This document shows positions 13,233 to 20,830 of a stretch of 64,000 nucleotides of DNA, one piece after another. The notes under the pieces were generated by a model, which worked only from the letters and a program-made list of their open reading frames with translations, searched no databases and was not told the DNA's origin. Position 1 is the stretch's first letter. Each line of letters begins with the position of its first letter. A program made the translations under genes and the position numbers. This stretch comes from Hetaerina americana (taxonomy: Eukaryota > Arthropoda > Insecta > Odonata > Calopterygidae), in the NCBI GenBank assembly GCA_022747635.1, contig JAKTNV010000077.1, positions 1,242,501 through 1,306,500 on the forward strand, read 5' to 3'.

Positions 13233-14021
13233 AGTGATGTGCGTTGCGTTTTGGCCGCTATATATAGGAGACGCTGGCTGGCCAGGAGCTCTCTGATTGG
13301 CTCTTTCTTGACGGCGAGTGGGAATCACCCTTTTCCAAGTGGAGGTCAGGGTGTAGCCGTTCTCACGGTTGAAATTATATGGATTTTTTATTATTTCCAC
13401 CGCTTCTCTGATGAGTCGCGGAAAATATCGCCTTTCTCTTGCCAGCACTCTAGTCTGGTCGAACTTTATAGAGTGTCCCGGTTCCGACCACGCATGTTCG
13501 GCGATTGCCGAAAGTCGGAATTGTTTCTTATCAGTGGCTCTTTGGTGCTCCTTGGTCCTGCATCTGATGGACCTCCCTGTTTGACCGATATATGACTTCC
13601 CACACGTGCACTTTATCTCATATACACCTTCGTGCATGAGATCGGGGATTTTTTCCTTTGGCTTTGATATTATGTCGCTGATTTTTCTGGCTGTGGAGAA
13701 CCTAGTGGTTATGTTGTGTTTCCGTAGTAGCTTGCTTATCCTCTCAGCCGTTCCGGCGACATAGGGAATGGTAGCATATGCCGCTGGTTTTTCTTTTCCA
13801 GGTTTCTCCTCGTTCTGTTCTTTTGCCCGAATCCCCTCTTTCGTCAACTCCATTTCCTTTATGACGGTCCTTTTTCGGACCATGTGTTCTGGGTATCCAT
13901 TTTTCCCCAGCGCGGAAACGAGGTAAGTCTTTTCTGATGGGAGTGATTCGGCGTCGGAGATGGCGTAGGCGCGATGCACTAGTATATTTACTAGCGAGCT
14001 CTTATGGGCGGGATGGTGGTG
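13224..14021 (-). pseudogene. C-terminal fragment of the Penelope protein (GIY-YIG endonuclease) in the inverted copy
   Basis: On the minus strand an open frame covers the end of the RT thumb region and the whole GIY-YIG domain, with the GVY and YIG motifs, two Cys before YIG and two His after it. It continues to a natural C-terminus ending Thr-Ser-Thr, so it keeps the 43 residues that the main ORF loses through its stop codon. It lacks the reverse transcriptase core, and the frame runs a few codons past 14,021 into unrelated sequence and the pseudo-LTR. A few substitutions separate it from the main copy, for example Lys-Glu for Lys-Asp before the endonuclease. It is a structural by-product of insertion and probably not expressed. 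Confidence 0.88.
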
Positions 14022-14032
14022 GTATCCCCCGG

Positions 14033-14552
14033 AAGGTGTATATGAGATAAAGTGCACGTGTGGGAAGTCATATATCGGTCAAACAGGGAGGTCCATCAGA
14101 TGCAGGACCAAGGAGCACCAAAGAGCCACTGATAAGAAACAATTCCGACTTTCGGCAATCGCCGAACATGCGTGGTCGGAACCGGGACACTCTATAAAGT
14201 TCGACCAGACTAGAGTGCTGGCAAGAGAAAGGCGATATTTTCCGCGACTCATCAGAGAAGCGGTGGAAATAATAAAAAATCCATATAATTTCAACCGTGA
14301 GGACGGCTACACCCTGACCTCCACTTGGAAAAGGGTGATTCCCACTCGCCGTCAAGAAAGAGCCAATCAGAGAGCTCCTGGCCAGCCAGCGTCTCCTATA
14401 TATAGCGGCCAAAACGCAACGCACATCACTTCGACCTGAAGACGCCTCCAGGACTGGGGGCGAAACAGTTGTCATCCGACTAACCTACGCGACGGTAATT
14501 CCCGGAAACCAGCATGGATTCATCAGATAGACGGCGCGGAAGCCTAAGGATT
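14033..14552 (+). repeat. Left pseudo-LTR (520 bp)
   Basis: It matches 16,591-17,110 at a constant offset of 2,558 bp. It contains the C-terminal endonuclease coding region, the hammerhead-like motif at 14,431-14,479 and the first 13 codons of the main ORF, so the element would be transcribed from within this repeat. Its reading frame has a Tyr codon (TAC, 14,308-14,310) where the right copy has a stop. Confidence 0.92.
14431..14479 (+). ncRNA. Candidate hammerhead ribozyme in left pseudo-LTR
   Basis: The core boxes are in hammerhead order. CTGAAGA (14,436-14,442) is followed by a 6 bp hairpin GCCTCC/GGGGGC (helix II), GAAA (14,462-14,465), a tiny hairpin CAGTTG (helix III) and the cleavage triplet GTC ending at 14,473. 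Minimal type I hammerheads with a very short helix III are known from Penelope-like elements. Weak points are one extra C between CTGAAGA and helix II and a poor helix I, with only a short TCG/CGA pairing beyond mismatches. If active it would cut about 40 nt before the ORF start. Confidence is moderate because two other loci in this window share the design. Confidence 0.5.
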
Positions 14553-16868
14553 AATTTCAACCGCCTCTACGGGGAGGATGTATACAGGAAGACGAGGAGA
14601 TTCGAGAACCTAAGGAAGAAGAAAGGCAAATTTCTCTCTTCCTTGGCGTTCCTACAACGTTGCAGAGATTCGGACACAATACCATCCTGTGTCACGCTAA
14701 AACACCATCTTCGGAGCAAGGCTGCCCAAAGAATTTTACGAAGAGCGAGCATCTCACTTCTTCGGGAGCGAGTGCATAACATGCGATACCAATTGGACCG
14801 CGTCTCACAAGAACTCTACCGCCTGCACTTGGAACTAAGCTGCATCCTGAATAAGGAGGACTGGGAGACCATAGATAATATCACAAACATCTTGTCTACT
14901 AAAAACTTCACCAGCTCGAAAGAGACGCAGACTAAGAAGTTCAATAAACTCCACCAAGTCCAACATCCGAGCACTCCTGGCCCTGAAAAGGACCGCGTGC
15001 TGATCAACCTGACGAACCAGACGTTGAGTGAAGATATTTCCTCCATTCTGACCAAAGGCCTCAACTTTGCCATCGCTCCCAAGGAGATACCTAAAGAAAA
15101 CATCATTATAGGAATCGAAGATGCAGTGCGGAAGCTACCTAAACATCTAGCCAATGAGATAAGGGAGGATGTCTCTCAAATTCTCCGCAAGGCGAAACCA
15201 CCCAGACCCAATATCACCGCTGCAGAACGCAAAGCATTGGAAAAACTACGTGACAATAAGGAACTTCTTGTCCTGCCTGCAGATAAGGGGAATGCTACGG
15301 TAATCATGAAGAAAGATGACTACCACAACAAAATTGCAGCCCTATTGGATAGCAGCACCTATTTTCAATTGAAAAGTGACCCAACAGCCAAGATAGAACG
15401 ACTCACAAGGGAGAAAATTAAACGGTCATCCATCCCGACGGAAGAAAAATGGAGACTCTTTCCATCGGCAGCCAAGCCACCGCGTTTGTATGGACTACCC
15501 AAGATTCACAAGGAGGGGGTCCCCCTACGACCCATCGTGAGCAATATCGACGCACCGACCTACAAGCTGGCACAATACGTTGCGCGCTCTCTCCAACCCT
15601 TCGCCGGGAGAACCGACTCGTCCGTAAAAAACTCCACAGAATTCATTCGCTCCATCAAGAAAATCAAAATTAAGGAACGGGACCTGCTAGTGAGCTTTGA
15701 CGTAGTCTCTCTCTTCACGAATACTCCCATTGATGACTCAATGCTACTAATCAAAGAGCTCACCTCGGAAGGATTACCAAAGGATTTACCGGACCTCGCA
15801 GAATTCTGCCTCAAGAATTCATACTTCCTTTGGAATGATAAGTACTTTCAGCAGAAGGAAGGTGCGGCCATGGGATCACCACTCTCTCCTGTGGTAGCTG
15901 ACATTTTCATGGAGAATTTTGAGAAGAAGGCAATAGAAACCTATCCGAAAAAACCATCTCTTTGGATCCGCTATGTCGATGATACCTTTGTCATCTGGCC
16001 ACACGGGAAAGAAGAATTAGAGCTGTTCCTGAAACACCTCAATCAGCAACATCCTGCCATACAATTTACCATGGAAACAGAGCAGAATGGTGTTCTCCCT
16101 TTCTTAGATGTGTTAGTGACCAAAAAACCGGATGGCAGCCTTGGCCATGCGGTATACCGAAAGAAAACCCACACCGACCGGTACTTGGATGCGCGATCAC
16201 ACCACCATCCCGCCCATAAGAGCTCGCTAGTAAATACACTAGTGCATCGCGCCTACGCCATCTCCGACGCCGAATCACTCCCATCAGAAAAGACATACCT
16301 CGTTTCCGCGCTGGGGAAAAATGGATACCCAGAACACATGGTCCGAAAAAGGACCGTCATAAAGGAAATGGAGTTGACGAAAGAGGGGATTCGGGCAAAA
16401 GAACAGAACGAGGAGAAACCTGGAAAAGAAAAACCAGCGGCATATGCTACCATTCCCTATGTCGCCGGAACGGCTGAGAGGATAAGCAAGCTACTACGGA
16501 AGCACAACATAACCACTAGGTTCTCCACAGCCAGAAAAATCAGCGACATAATATCAAAGCCAAAGGACAAAATCCCCGATCTCATGCACGAAGGTGTATA
16601 TGAGATAAAGTGCACGTGTGGGAAGTCATATATCGGTCAAACAGGGAGGTCCATCAGATGCAGGACCAAGGAGCACCAAAGAGCCACTGATAAGAAACAA
16701 TTCCGACTTTCGGCAATCGCCGAACATGCGTGGTCGGAACCGGGACACTCTATAAAGTTCGACCAGACTAGAGTGCTGGCAAGAGAAAGGCGATATTTTC
16801 CGCGACTCATCAGAGAAGCGGTGGAAATAATAAAAAATCCATATAATTTCAACCGTGAGGACGGCTAA
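14514..16868 (+). CDS. Penelope-like reverse transcriptase with GIY-YIG endonuclease (784 codons, premature stop)
   Basis: This protein copies element RNA and nicks target DNA. The basic N-terminal region (about residues 1-150) is followed by RT blocks: LPADKGNATV near 255, RLYGLPKIHKEGVPLRPIVS at 324-343, FDVVSLFTNTPI from 395 (catalytic Asp396), GSPLSPVVADIF near 454-465 and YVDD at 487-490 (catalytic Asp489 and Asp490). The GIY-YIG endonuclease begins with GVY at 694-696, then Cys700 and Cys702, YIG at 706-708, Arg712, an Ala-Glu-His...Gly-His pair giving the CCHH pattern of Penelope endonucleases, and a late Glu near 768-771. ATG at 14,514 lies in the pseudo-LTR just after the hammerhead-like motif. 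TAA at 16,866-16,868 replaces a TAC present in both partial copies and removes 43 C-terminal residues. The domain core looks complete, so some activity cannot be excluded. Confidence 0.93.
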   Translation: MDSSDRRRGSLRINFNRLYGEDVYRKTRRFENLRKKKGKFLSSLAFLQRCRDSDTIPSCVTLKHHLRSKAAQRILRRASISLLRERVHNMRYQLDRVSQELYRLHLELSCILNKEDWETIDNITNILSTKNFTSSKETQTKKFNKLHQVQHPSTPGPEKDRVLINLTNQTLSEDISSILTKGLNFAIAPKEIPKENIIIGIEDAVRKLPKHLANEIREDVSQILRKAKPPRPNITAAERKALEKLRDNKELLVLPADKGNATVIMKKDDYHNKIAALLDSSTYFQLKSDPTAKIERLTREKIKRSSIPTEEKWRLFPSAAKPPRLYGLPKIHKEGVPLRPIVSNIDAPTYKLAQYVARSLQPFAGRTDSSVKNSTEFIRSIKKIKIKERDLLVSFDVVSLFTNTPIDDSMLLIKELTSEGLPKDLPDLAEFCLKNSYFLWNDKYFQQKEGAAMGSPLSPVVADIFMENFEKKAIETYPKKPSLWIRYVDDTFVIWPHGKEELELFLKHLNQQHPAIQFTMETEQNGVLPFLDVLVTKKPDGSLGHAVYRKKTHTDRYLDARSHHHPAHKSSLVNTLVHRAYAISDAESLPSEKTYLVSALGKNGYPEHMVRKRTVIKEMELTKEGIRAKEQNEEKPGKEKPAAYATIPYVAGTAERISKLLRKHNITTRFSTARKISDIISKPKDKIPDLMHEGVYEIKCTCGKSYIGQTGRSIRCRTKEHQRATDKKQFRLSAIAEHAWSEPGHSIKFDQTRVLARERRYFPRLIREAVEIIKNPYNFNREDG

Positions 16869-17110
16869 ACCCTGACCTCCACTTGGAAAAGGGTGATTCC
16901 CACTCGCCGTCAAGAAAGAGCCAATCAGAGAGCTCCTGGCCAGCCAGCGTCTCCTATATATAGCGGCCAAAACGCAACGCACATCACTTCGACCTGAAGA
17001 CGCCTCCAGGACTGGGGGCGAAACAGTTGTCATCCGACTAACCTACGCGACGGTAATTCCCGGAAACCAGCATGGATTCATCAGATAGACGGCGCGGAAG
17101 CCTAAGGATT
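16591..17110 (+). repeat. Right pseudo-LTR (520 bp)
   Basis: This is a direct repeat of 14,033-14,552. It carries the premature TAA of the main ORF, the second hammerhead-like motif and, at its end, a second copy of the ORF's first codons, stopping at 17,110 before the target-site duplication. By eye the TAC-to-TAA change is the main difference from the left copy. Confidence 0.92.
16989..17037 (+). ncRNA. Candidate hammerhead ribozyme in right pseudo-LTR
   Basis: This is the same motif as 14,431-14,479, shifted by 2,558 bp. With both copies active, a read-through transcript would be cut at about 14,473 and 17,031, releasing a unit-length RNA of 2,558 nt that spans the whole ORF. Confidence 0.5.
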
Positions 17111-17122
17111 AGAGTTAAGTTT
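17111..17122 (+). repeat. Target-site duplication, right copy
   Basis: AGAGTTAAGTTT directly follows the last base of the Penelope-like element and matches 13,130-13,141. Confidence 0.85.
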
Positions 17123-17815
17123 ATTTAAGTAAATTTTATATAATTTCATTTTACTTCAGTGCAGTTCCGGTCAGTTGATTCAAGTTCAGGTCAGTGAAGT
17201 TCCTTTTAATTTAATTCAGTTAAGTTTAGTTTAGCTCCTTTTCTTCTGCCGAGTTCATTTCAATTCAGTTCAGATCCAAAAAGTTTTGTTTGGTTCAGTT
17301 CAGTTCCTTTCAGTTGAAATCAGTTGAGTTCAGTTCACATCAGTTCATTTCACTTCATTTAAGTTTAGTAACTTTCATTTCATTTCTTTATAGTTTCGTT
17401 ATGTTTAGGTCAGTTTTTTTAGGGATCGGTTTATTTCGGCTCTTTTGAGTTCCGTTCCATTTAGTTAAATTTTGTTAAGTTCAGTTCAGTTTTGCTCAAT
17501 TCATTTCCGTTACGTTAGGCACTGCTAAATTCAGTTTAGTTTTGTTCGGTTCATTTTCAGTTTCGTTCATTACCGTTCAGCTCAGTTCAGTTCAGTAAAG
17601 TTTAATTCAGTTTAATTCAGTGTCGTTCAACCCTGTTTCATTCAGATAAGTTCAATTTTGTTCAGTTCGGTCCAATTCTTCCCGTTCTGTTCAATTCAGT
17701 TCAGTTAAGTTCGGTTCCGTTCAAATCAGTACCATGCCGAGCAGTTTCGTTTTTGCAGTTCTTTCAGTTCCATTGAGTTCAATACAGTTCCGTTCATTTT
17801 CGTTCCCTTCGGTTC
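17123..17815. repeat. GTTCA pentamer satellite, segment 3
   Basis: Pentamer array resumes after the insertion. Its first 160 bp complete the second copy of the 194 bp duplicated unit (12,913-13,106). The CAAATCAGT...TTCTTTCAGTTCCATT landmark recurs near 17,720-17,780. No gene is visible. Confidence 0.93.
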
Positions 17816-17865
17816 CTATTGATAGAAATGAGCTCTTACGGCTAGTAATATATAATAATAGTGAA

Positions 17866-17957
17866 ACTCCAATAGCCGTTAACAGTTTACCTTTCTAAAC
17901 AAAGTAAAAATGAAATTAGTTGGCTAGCGCCAAAAGTTAAGAAGAGGTAAAAGGTAA
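17866..17957 (+). repeat. Left inverted repeat of the 0.9 kb element
   Basis: It pairs with 18,709-18,800 on the opposite strand over about 92 bp, including the shared run TAAACAAAGTAAAAATGAAA. Minor indels and substitutions show that the arms have drifted apart. Confidence 0.85.
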
Positions 17958-18635
17958 GGTTGTCTCCTTATCAATAACAGTAGGACAATCATTTAGGACA
18001 GATTTACACTGGGACACAAGTTTGTTAATTGGGTTCTTTTTGACCTCAGAATAAGAGCCGGTTGACAAAAAATACTGACTTTTCCAAAATATTGGTATTT
18101 GTCCAAAATGACACACAAGTTACCTTTTTCAGCCTTGAGGTTAAAAGCTATCTTTAGATCTTTAGATTTTGGGTATTTCAAAGTTACGCTTAGAATAAGA
18201 AATTGGGGTACTTTTAAATGACTGAATGTTATTCTTAATCTGCCTCTCGTAACATTTGCGGATGAAGTCCTTAGTGGAAAGATCAAAACATTTCAATGAA
18301 GTTTCTGTAACGGTTTTTTCCCACATCTTCAACGGTTATTTGTTGTAGGTTGCCTTTCACTTCTCCCTCCCCCATCTACGTACGCTAAACGGTTGTGTTA
18401 GGCTGCCCTTTCCGTTTTTCCCCCTTTTTGAAACGGTCATTTTCTTGACCGTGTAATTCCCCCTTCTCCTCACTACATAACCTATCATTTCAAACTCATC
18501 TACCACCAGCCTCGTCTATTGGCTTTTGTCTTTTTTCACCAAACCCCTCTCCCTCACATATGTAACACTATTAATTCCTCAGATTACCCTTACCCTTTCT
18601 CACTTCGACTTGTTTTGTAGTGACGATTACCCTTC

Positions 18636-18684
18636 AGTACGCTGAAGAGGGCTACTTTGTGGCCGAAATACGCGTATTCGTATT
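18636..18684 (+). ncRNA. Candidate minimal type I hammerhead ribozyme
   Basis: This is the best-formed hammerhead in the window. Helix I pairs AGTACG (18,636-18,641) with CGTATT (18,679-18,684), counting G-U. The core CTGAAGA spans 18,642-18,648. Helix II is GGCTAC/GTGGCC with a TTT loop, then GAAA (18,665-18,668). Helix III is the self-complementary TACGCGTA, and cleavage is predicted after ATT at 18,678. One extra G sits before helix II, or is bulged if G18,649 pairs with C18,664. All expected boxes and three helices are present, which is hard to get by chance. Activity is untested. Confidence 0.65.
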
Positions 18685-18708
18685 CACCTTTTTTGTCCTC
18701 TCCTTTTT

Positions 18709-18800
18709 TTACCTTTTACCCCTTCTTGACTTGTGGCGCTAGCAAACTAATTTCATTTTTACTTTGTTTAAAACGGTTAACTGTTTACGGCTATTGGAGT
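18709..18800 (-). repeat. Right inverted repeat of the 0.9 kb element
   Basis: This is the reverse complement partner of 17,866-17,957. It ends exactly where pentamer satellite resumes. Confidence 0.85.
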
Positions 18801-20218
18801 TCCGTTTGGTTCAGTTCAGTTCAGTTCCTTTCGGATAAGTATAGTTGAGTTCAATTTGTTTCAGTTCATTTCAGTTCAAGTTCAGTTCATTTGAGTTTAC
18901 TTAAAAATATTGCAGTATAGTTCAATTCAGTGCAGTTTAGTTCTGTTAAGTTCAGTTCCGTTCAGTTTAATTCAGTTCCGTAAAGTTAAATGCAGTTTAG
19001 TTCAGATATTTCCAGCTTAGTTCAGTTCCGTTCGTTTTAGTTCAGCTCAGTTCCGTTAAGTACACTTAATTTACCTTAAGTTGTCTTCCGTTCCGTTCCA
19101 TTTAATTCATTTCCGTTGCGTTCCGTTTAGTTTCATTCAGTTTAATTCAGATCAGTTCCGTTCCGTCCAGTTAACTTTTGTTCAATTCCATTCCGTTTAA
19201 TTCCGTTCAGTTCAGTTTCGTTTAGTTCAGTTCTGATCCGATCTCTTCAGTGCAATGCAGTTCTTTTTTTCATTTAAGTTCCGTTCAGTACAGTTTGGTT
19301 TAGTTCGGTTCATTTCAGTTCAGTCCAGGTCAGTTCATTTCAGTTAAATTCATTTAATTTCATTTCAATGATTTTTAGTACAGCACAATTTAGTACCGAT
19401 CAGTTCAAATCAGTTGAGTTAAGTTCAGTTCAGTTTATTTCACTTTAGTTAAGTTCAGTTCATTTATTTGCATTTTATTTTAGTTTAGGTCAGTTCTGGT
19501 TAGTTTGGTAAGGTAATGTCCGTTCGGTTCAGTTCTGTTGAGTTAAGTTCAGTAAATTTTAGTTTAGTTCAATTCTGATCAGTTAAAGTCAGTTCAGTTC
19601 AGTTCTGTTAAGTTCGGTTTATATTAGTTTATATCGTTTCAGTTGATTTTCGGTCAGTTCAGTTCAATATAGTTCAGTACCGTTCCCTTTAATTTAACCC
19701 AGTTAAGTTTCGTTTAGTTCAGTTTTAATTTGCTAAGTTCAGTTGTGTTCTGTTTAGTTCGATTTTCCTCAGTTTAGTTGTTTTATTCCGTTTAGTTCGA
19801 TTAAGCTCAGTTCAGTTCTGTTTTGTATAGTTCAGTTCCATTCATTTCAGTTAAGTTCAGTTCAGGTCAATTTATTTCAGTTTAATTCCGTTCCATTCAG
19901 TTCCGTTCAGGTCAATTTAGTTCCATATCGATAAGTTTAACTTCTTTTCCATTTACGTTGAGTTCAGTTCTGTTCAATCCTTTTCTTTCAGTTCATATTA
20001 GTTTAGATTAGTGCTGTTCAAATCAGTTTTCTTTCATTCAGTTCAGTTTAGGTCAACGTAATTCGGTATAGTTCAATGCCGTTTTTTTCAGATCTGTTTC
20101 ACTCAGTTCAATTCCCTTCAGTTCCATTTAATCCGTTTGTTCGTTAGTTTCCAGTTCAGATGCGTTCTGTTTGTGTCCGTTCAGATATCTTTCGTTCAGT
20201 TTAATTCCATTACGCCTT

Positions 20219-20830
20219 GTTCAATTCAGTTCTGAGCAGTATCGTTTACTTCAGTTCATTTCAGTTCATTTCAGCTCATAATATAACGTTTCAGTTCAGT
20301 TAAACCTTCTTTAGTTCAGTTTAATTTTTGTCACTTCAATGTGTTTAGTTCCTTCAATTCAGAGGAGATCTATAACTTTCATCTCAGCTCCGTTAAGTTC
20401 TGTTCCGTTCAGTTCAGTTCTCTTCACTTCCGTGTAGTTCATTTTTGTTCAGTTCAGTAGAGTTTAGGTTAGTTTGTGATATTTTAGTTCAGTTCAGTTT
20501 TCGTATTTCCGATCAGTTCCGTTTCTTTCAGTTCAGTCCGGTTTACTTCAGCACAGTTCAGTCCCGTTAAATCTTGTTCAATTCAGTTCTGAGCAGTTCA
20601 GTATCGTTTCATTCAATTCAGTTCAGTTCATTGTAGCTCAAAAGTATACTTTTCAGTCAGTTTAATTTCATATAGTTCAGTTTAATTTTTGTCACTTCCA
20701 TGTGTTTACTTCCATCAATTCAGACTAGTTTTGAAACTTTCGTCTCAGCTCCGTTCAGTTTTGTTCCGTTCAGTTCAGTTCTGTTCACTTCCGTTAAGTT
20801 CATTTCAGTTCAGTTCATTTAAGTTTACTT
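20219..20830 (+). repeat. Two copies of a roughly 358 bp higher-order unit
   Basis: The segment from 20,219 (TTCAATTCAGTTCTGAGCAG) recurs from 20,577. It includes the unusual run TTTAATTTTTGTCACTTC followed by ATGTGTTTA and CTTTCATCTCAGCTCCGTT-like sequence. The copies differ by scattered changes and small indels, so this duplication is older than the 194 bp one. Confidence 0.75.

Larger units (their letters stand above)
13142..14021 (-). repeat. Inverted partial copy forming the 5' end of the element
   Basis: Read on the minus strand this 880 bp segment matches 16,200-17,079. Its first 489 bp also pair with the left pseudo-LTR (13,142-13,630 against 14,033-14,521), so the 5' end of the element is a large palindrome with a loop of about 400 bp. 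It ends at 14,021 and is joined to the pseudo-LTR by 11 unmatched bases (14,022-14,032). Confidence 0.92.
13142..17110 (+). mobile_element. Penelope-like retroelement, near full length, with 5' inverted copy and pseudo-LTRs
   Basis: The element is 3,969 bp, sits in pentamer satellite and is flanked by a 12 bp duplication. In order it has an inverted copy of its own 3' part (13,142-14,021, matching 16,200-17,079 reversed), 11 bp of filler, a 520 bp direct repeat (14,033-14,552), a body with one long ORF, and the second 520 bp repeat (16,591-17,110). The direct-repeat offset is 2,558 bp, which is the monomer length. A tandem partial copy with an inverted 5' piece is typical of Penelope insertions. 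Low divergence between its parts indicates recent activity. Base composition, with balanced GC, differs sharply from the T-rich satellite. Confidence 0.95.
17816..18800 (+). mobile_element. Unclassified 0.9 kb element with inverted terminal repeats and a hammerhead motif
   Basis: A unique block in the satellite has inverted ends. ACTCCAATAGCCGT at 17,866-17,879 pairs with 18,787-18,800, and the match continues for about 92 bp on each side with small differences (17,866-17,957 against 18,709-18,800). About 50 bp of further unique sequence lies outside the left arm. The interior has no intact gene; a 97-codon minus-strand frame (17,993-18,286) has no recognisable domain. Long inverted ends suggest a non-autonomous DNA transposon. 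However, the Penelope element at 13,142 also has inverted ends through its 5' inverted copy, and this element carries a hammerhead motif near its 3' end, so a decayed Penelope-like copy is at least as likely. Confidence 0.65.

Noticed and set aside
13188..13595. 135-codon frame present three times in identical form (13,188-13,595 +, 14,068-14,475 -, 16,626-17,033 -)
   Set aside because: It is the antisense of the GIY-YIG coding region in the three copies of the pseudo-LTR. Its repetition reflects the element structure and not a second gene.
17993..18286. 97-codon minus-strand frame in the 0.9 kb element
   Set aside because: No recognisable domain. A neighbouring frame has a few residues that could be retroelement-like, but too few to call.
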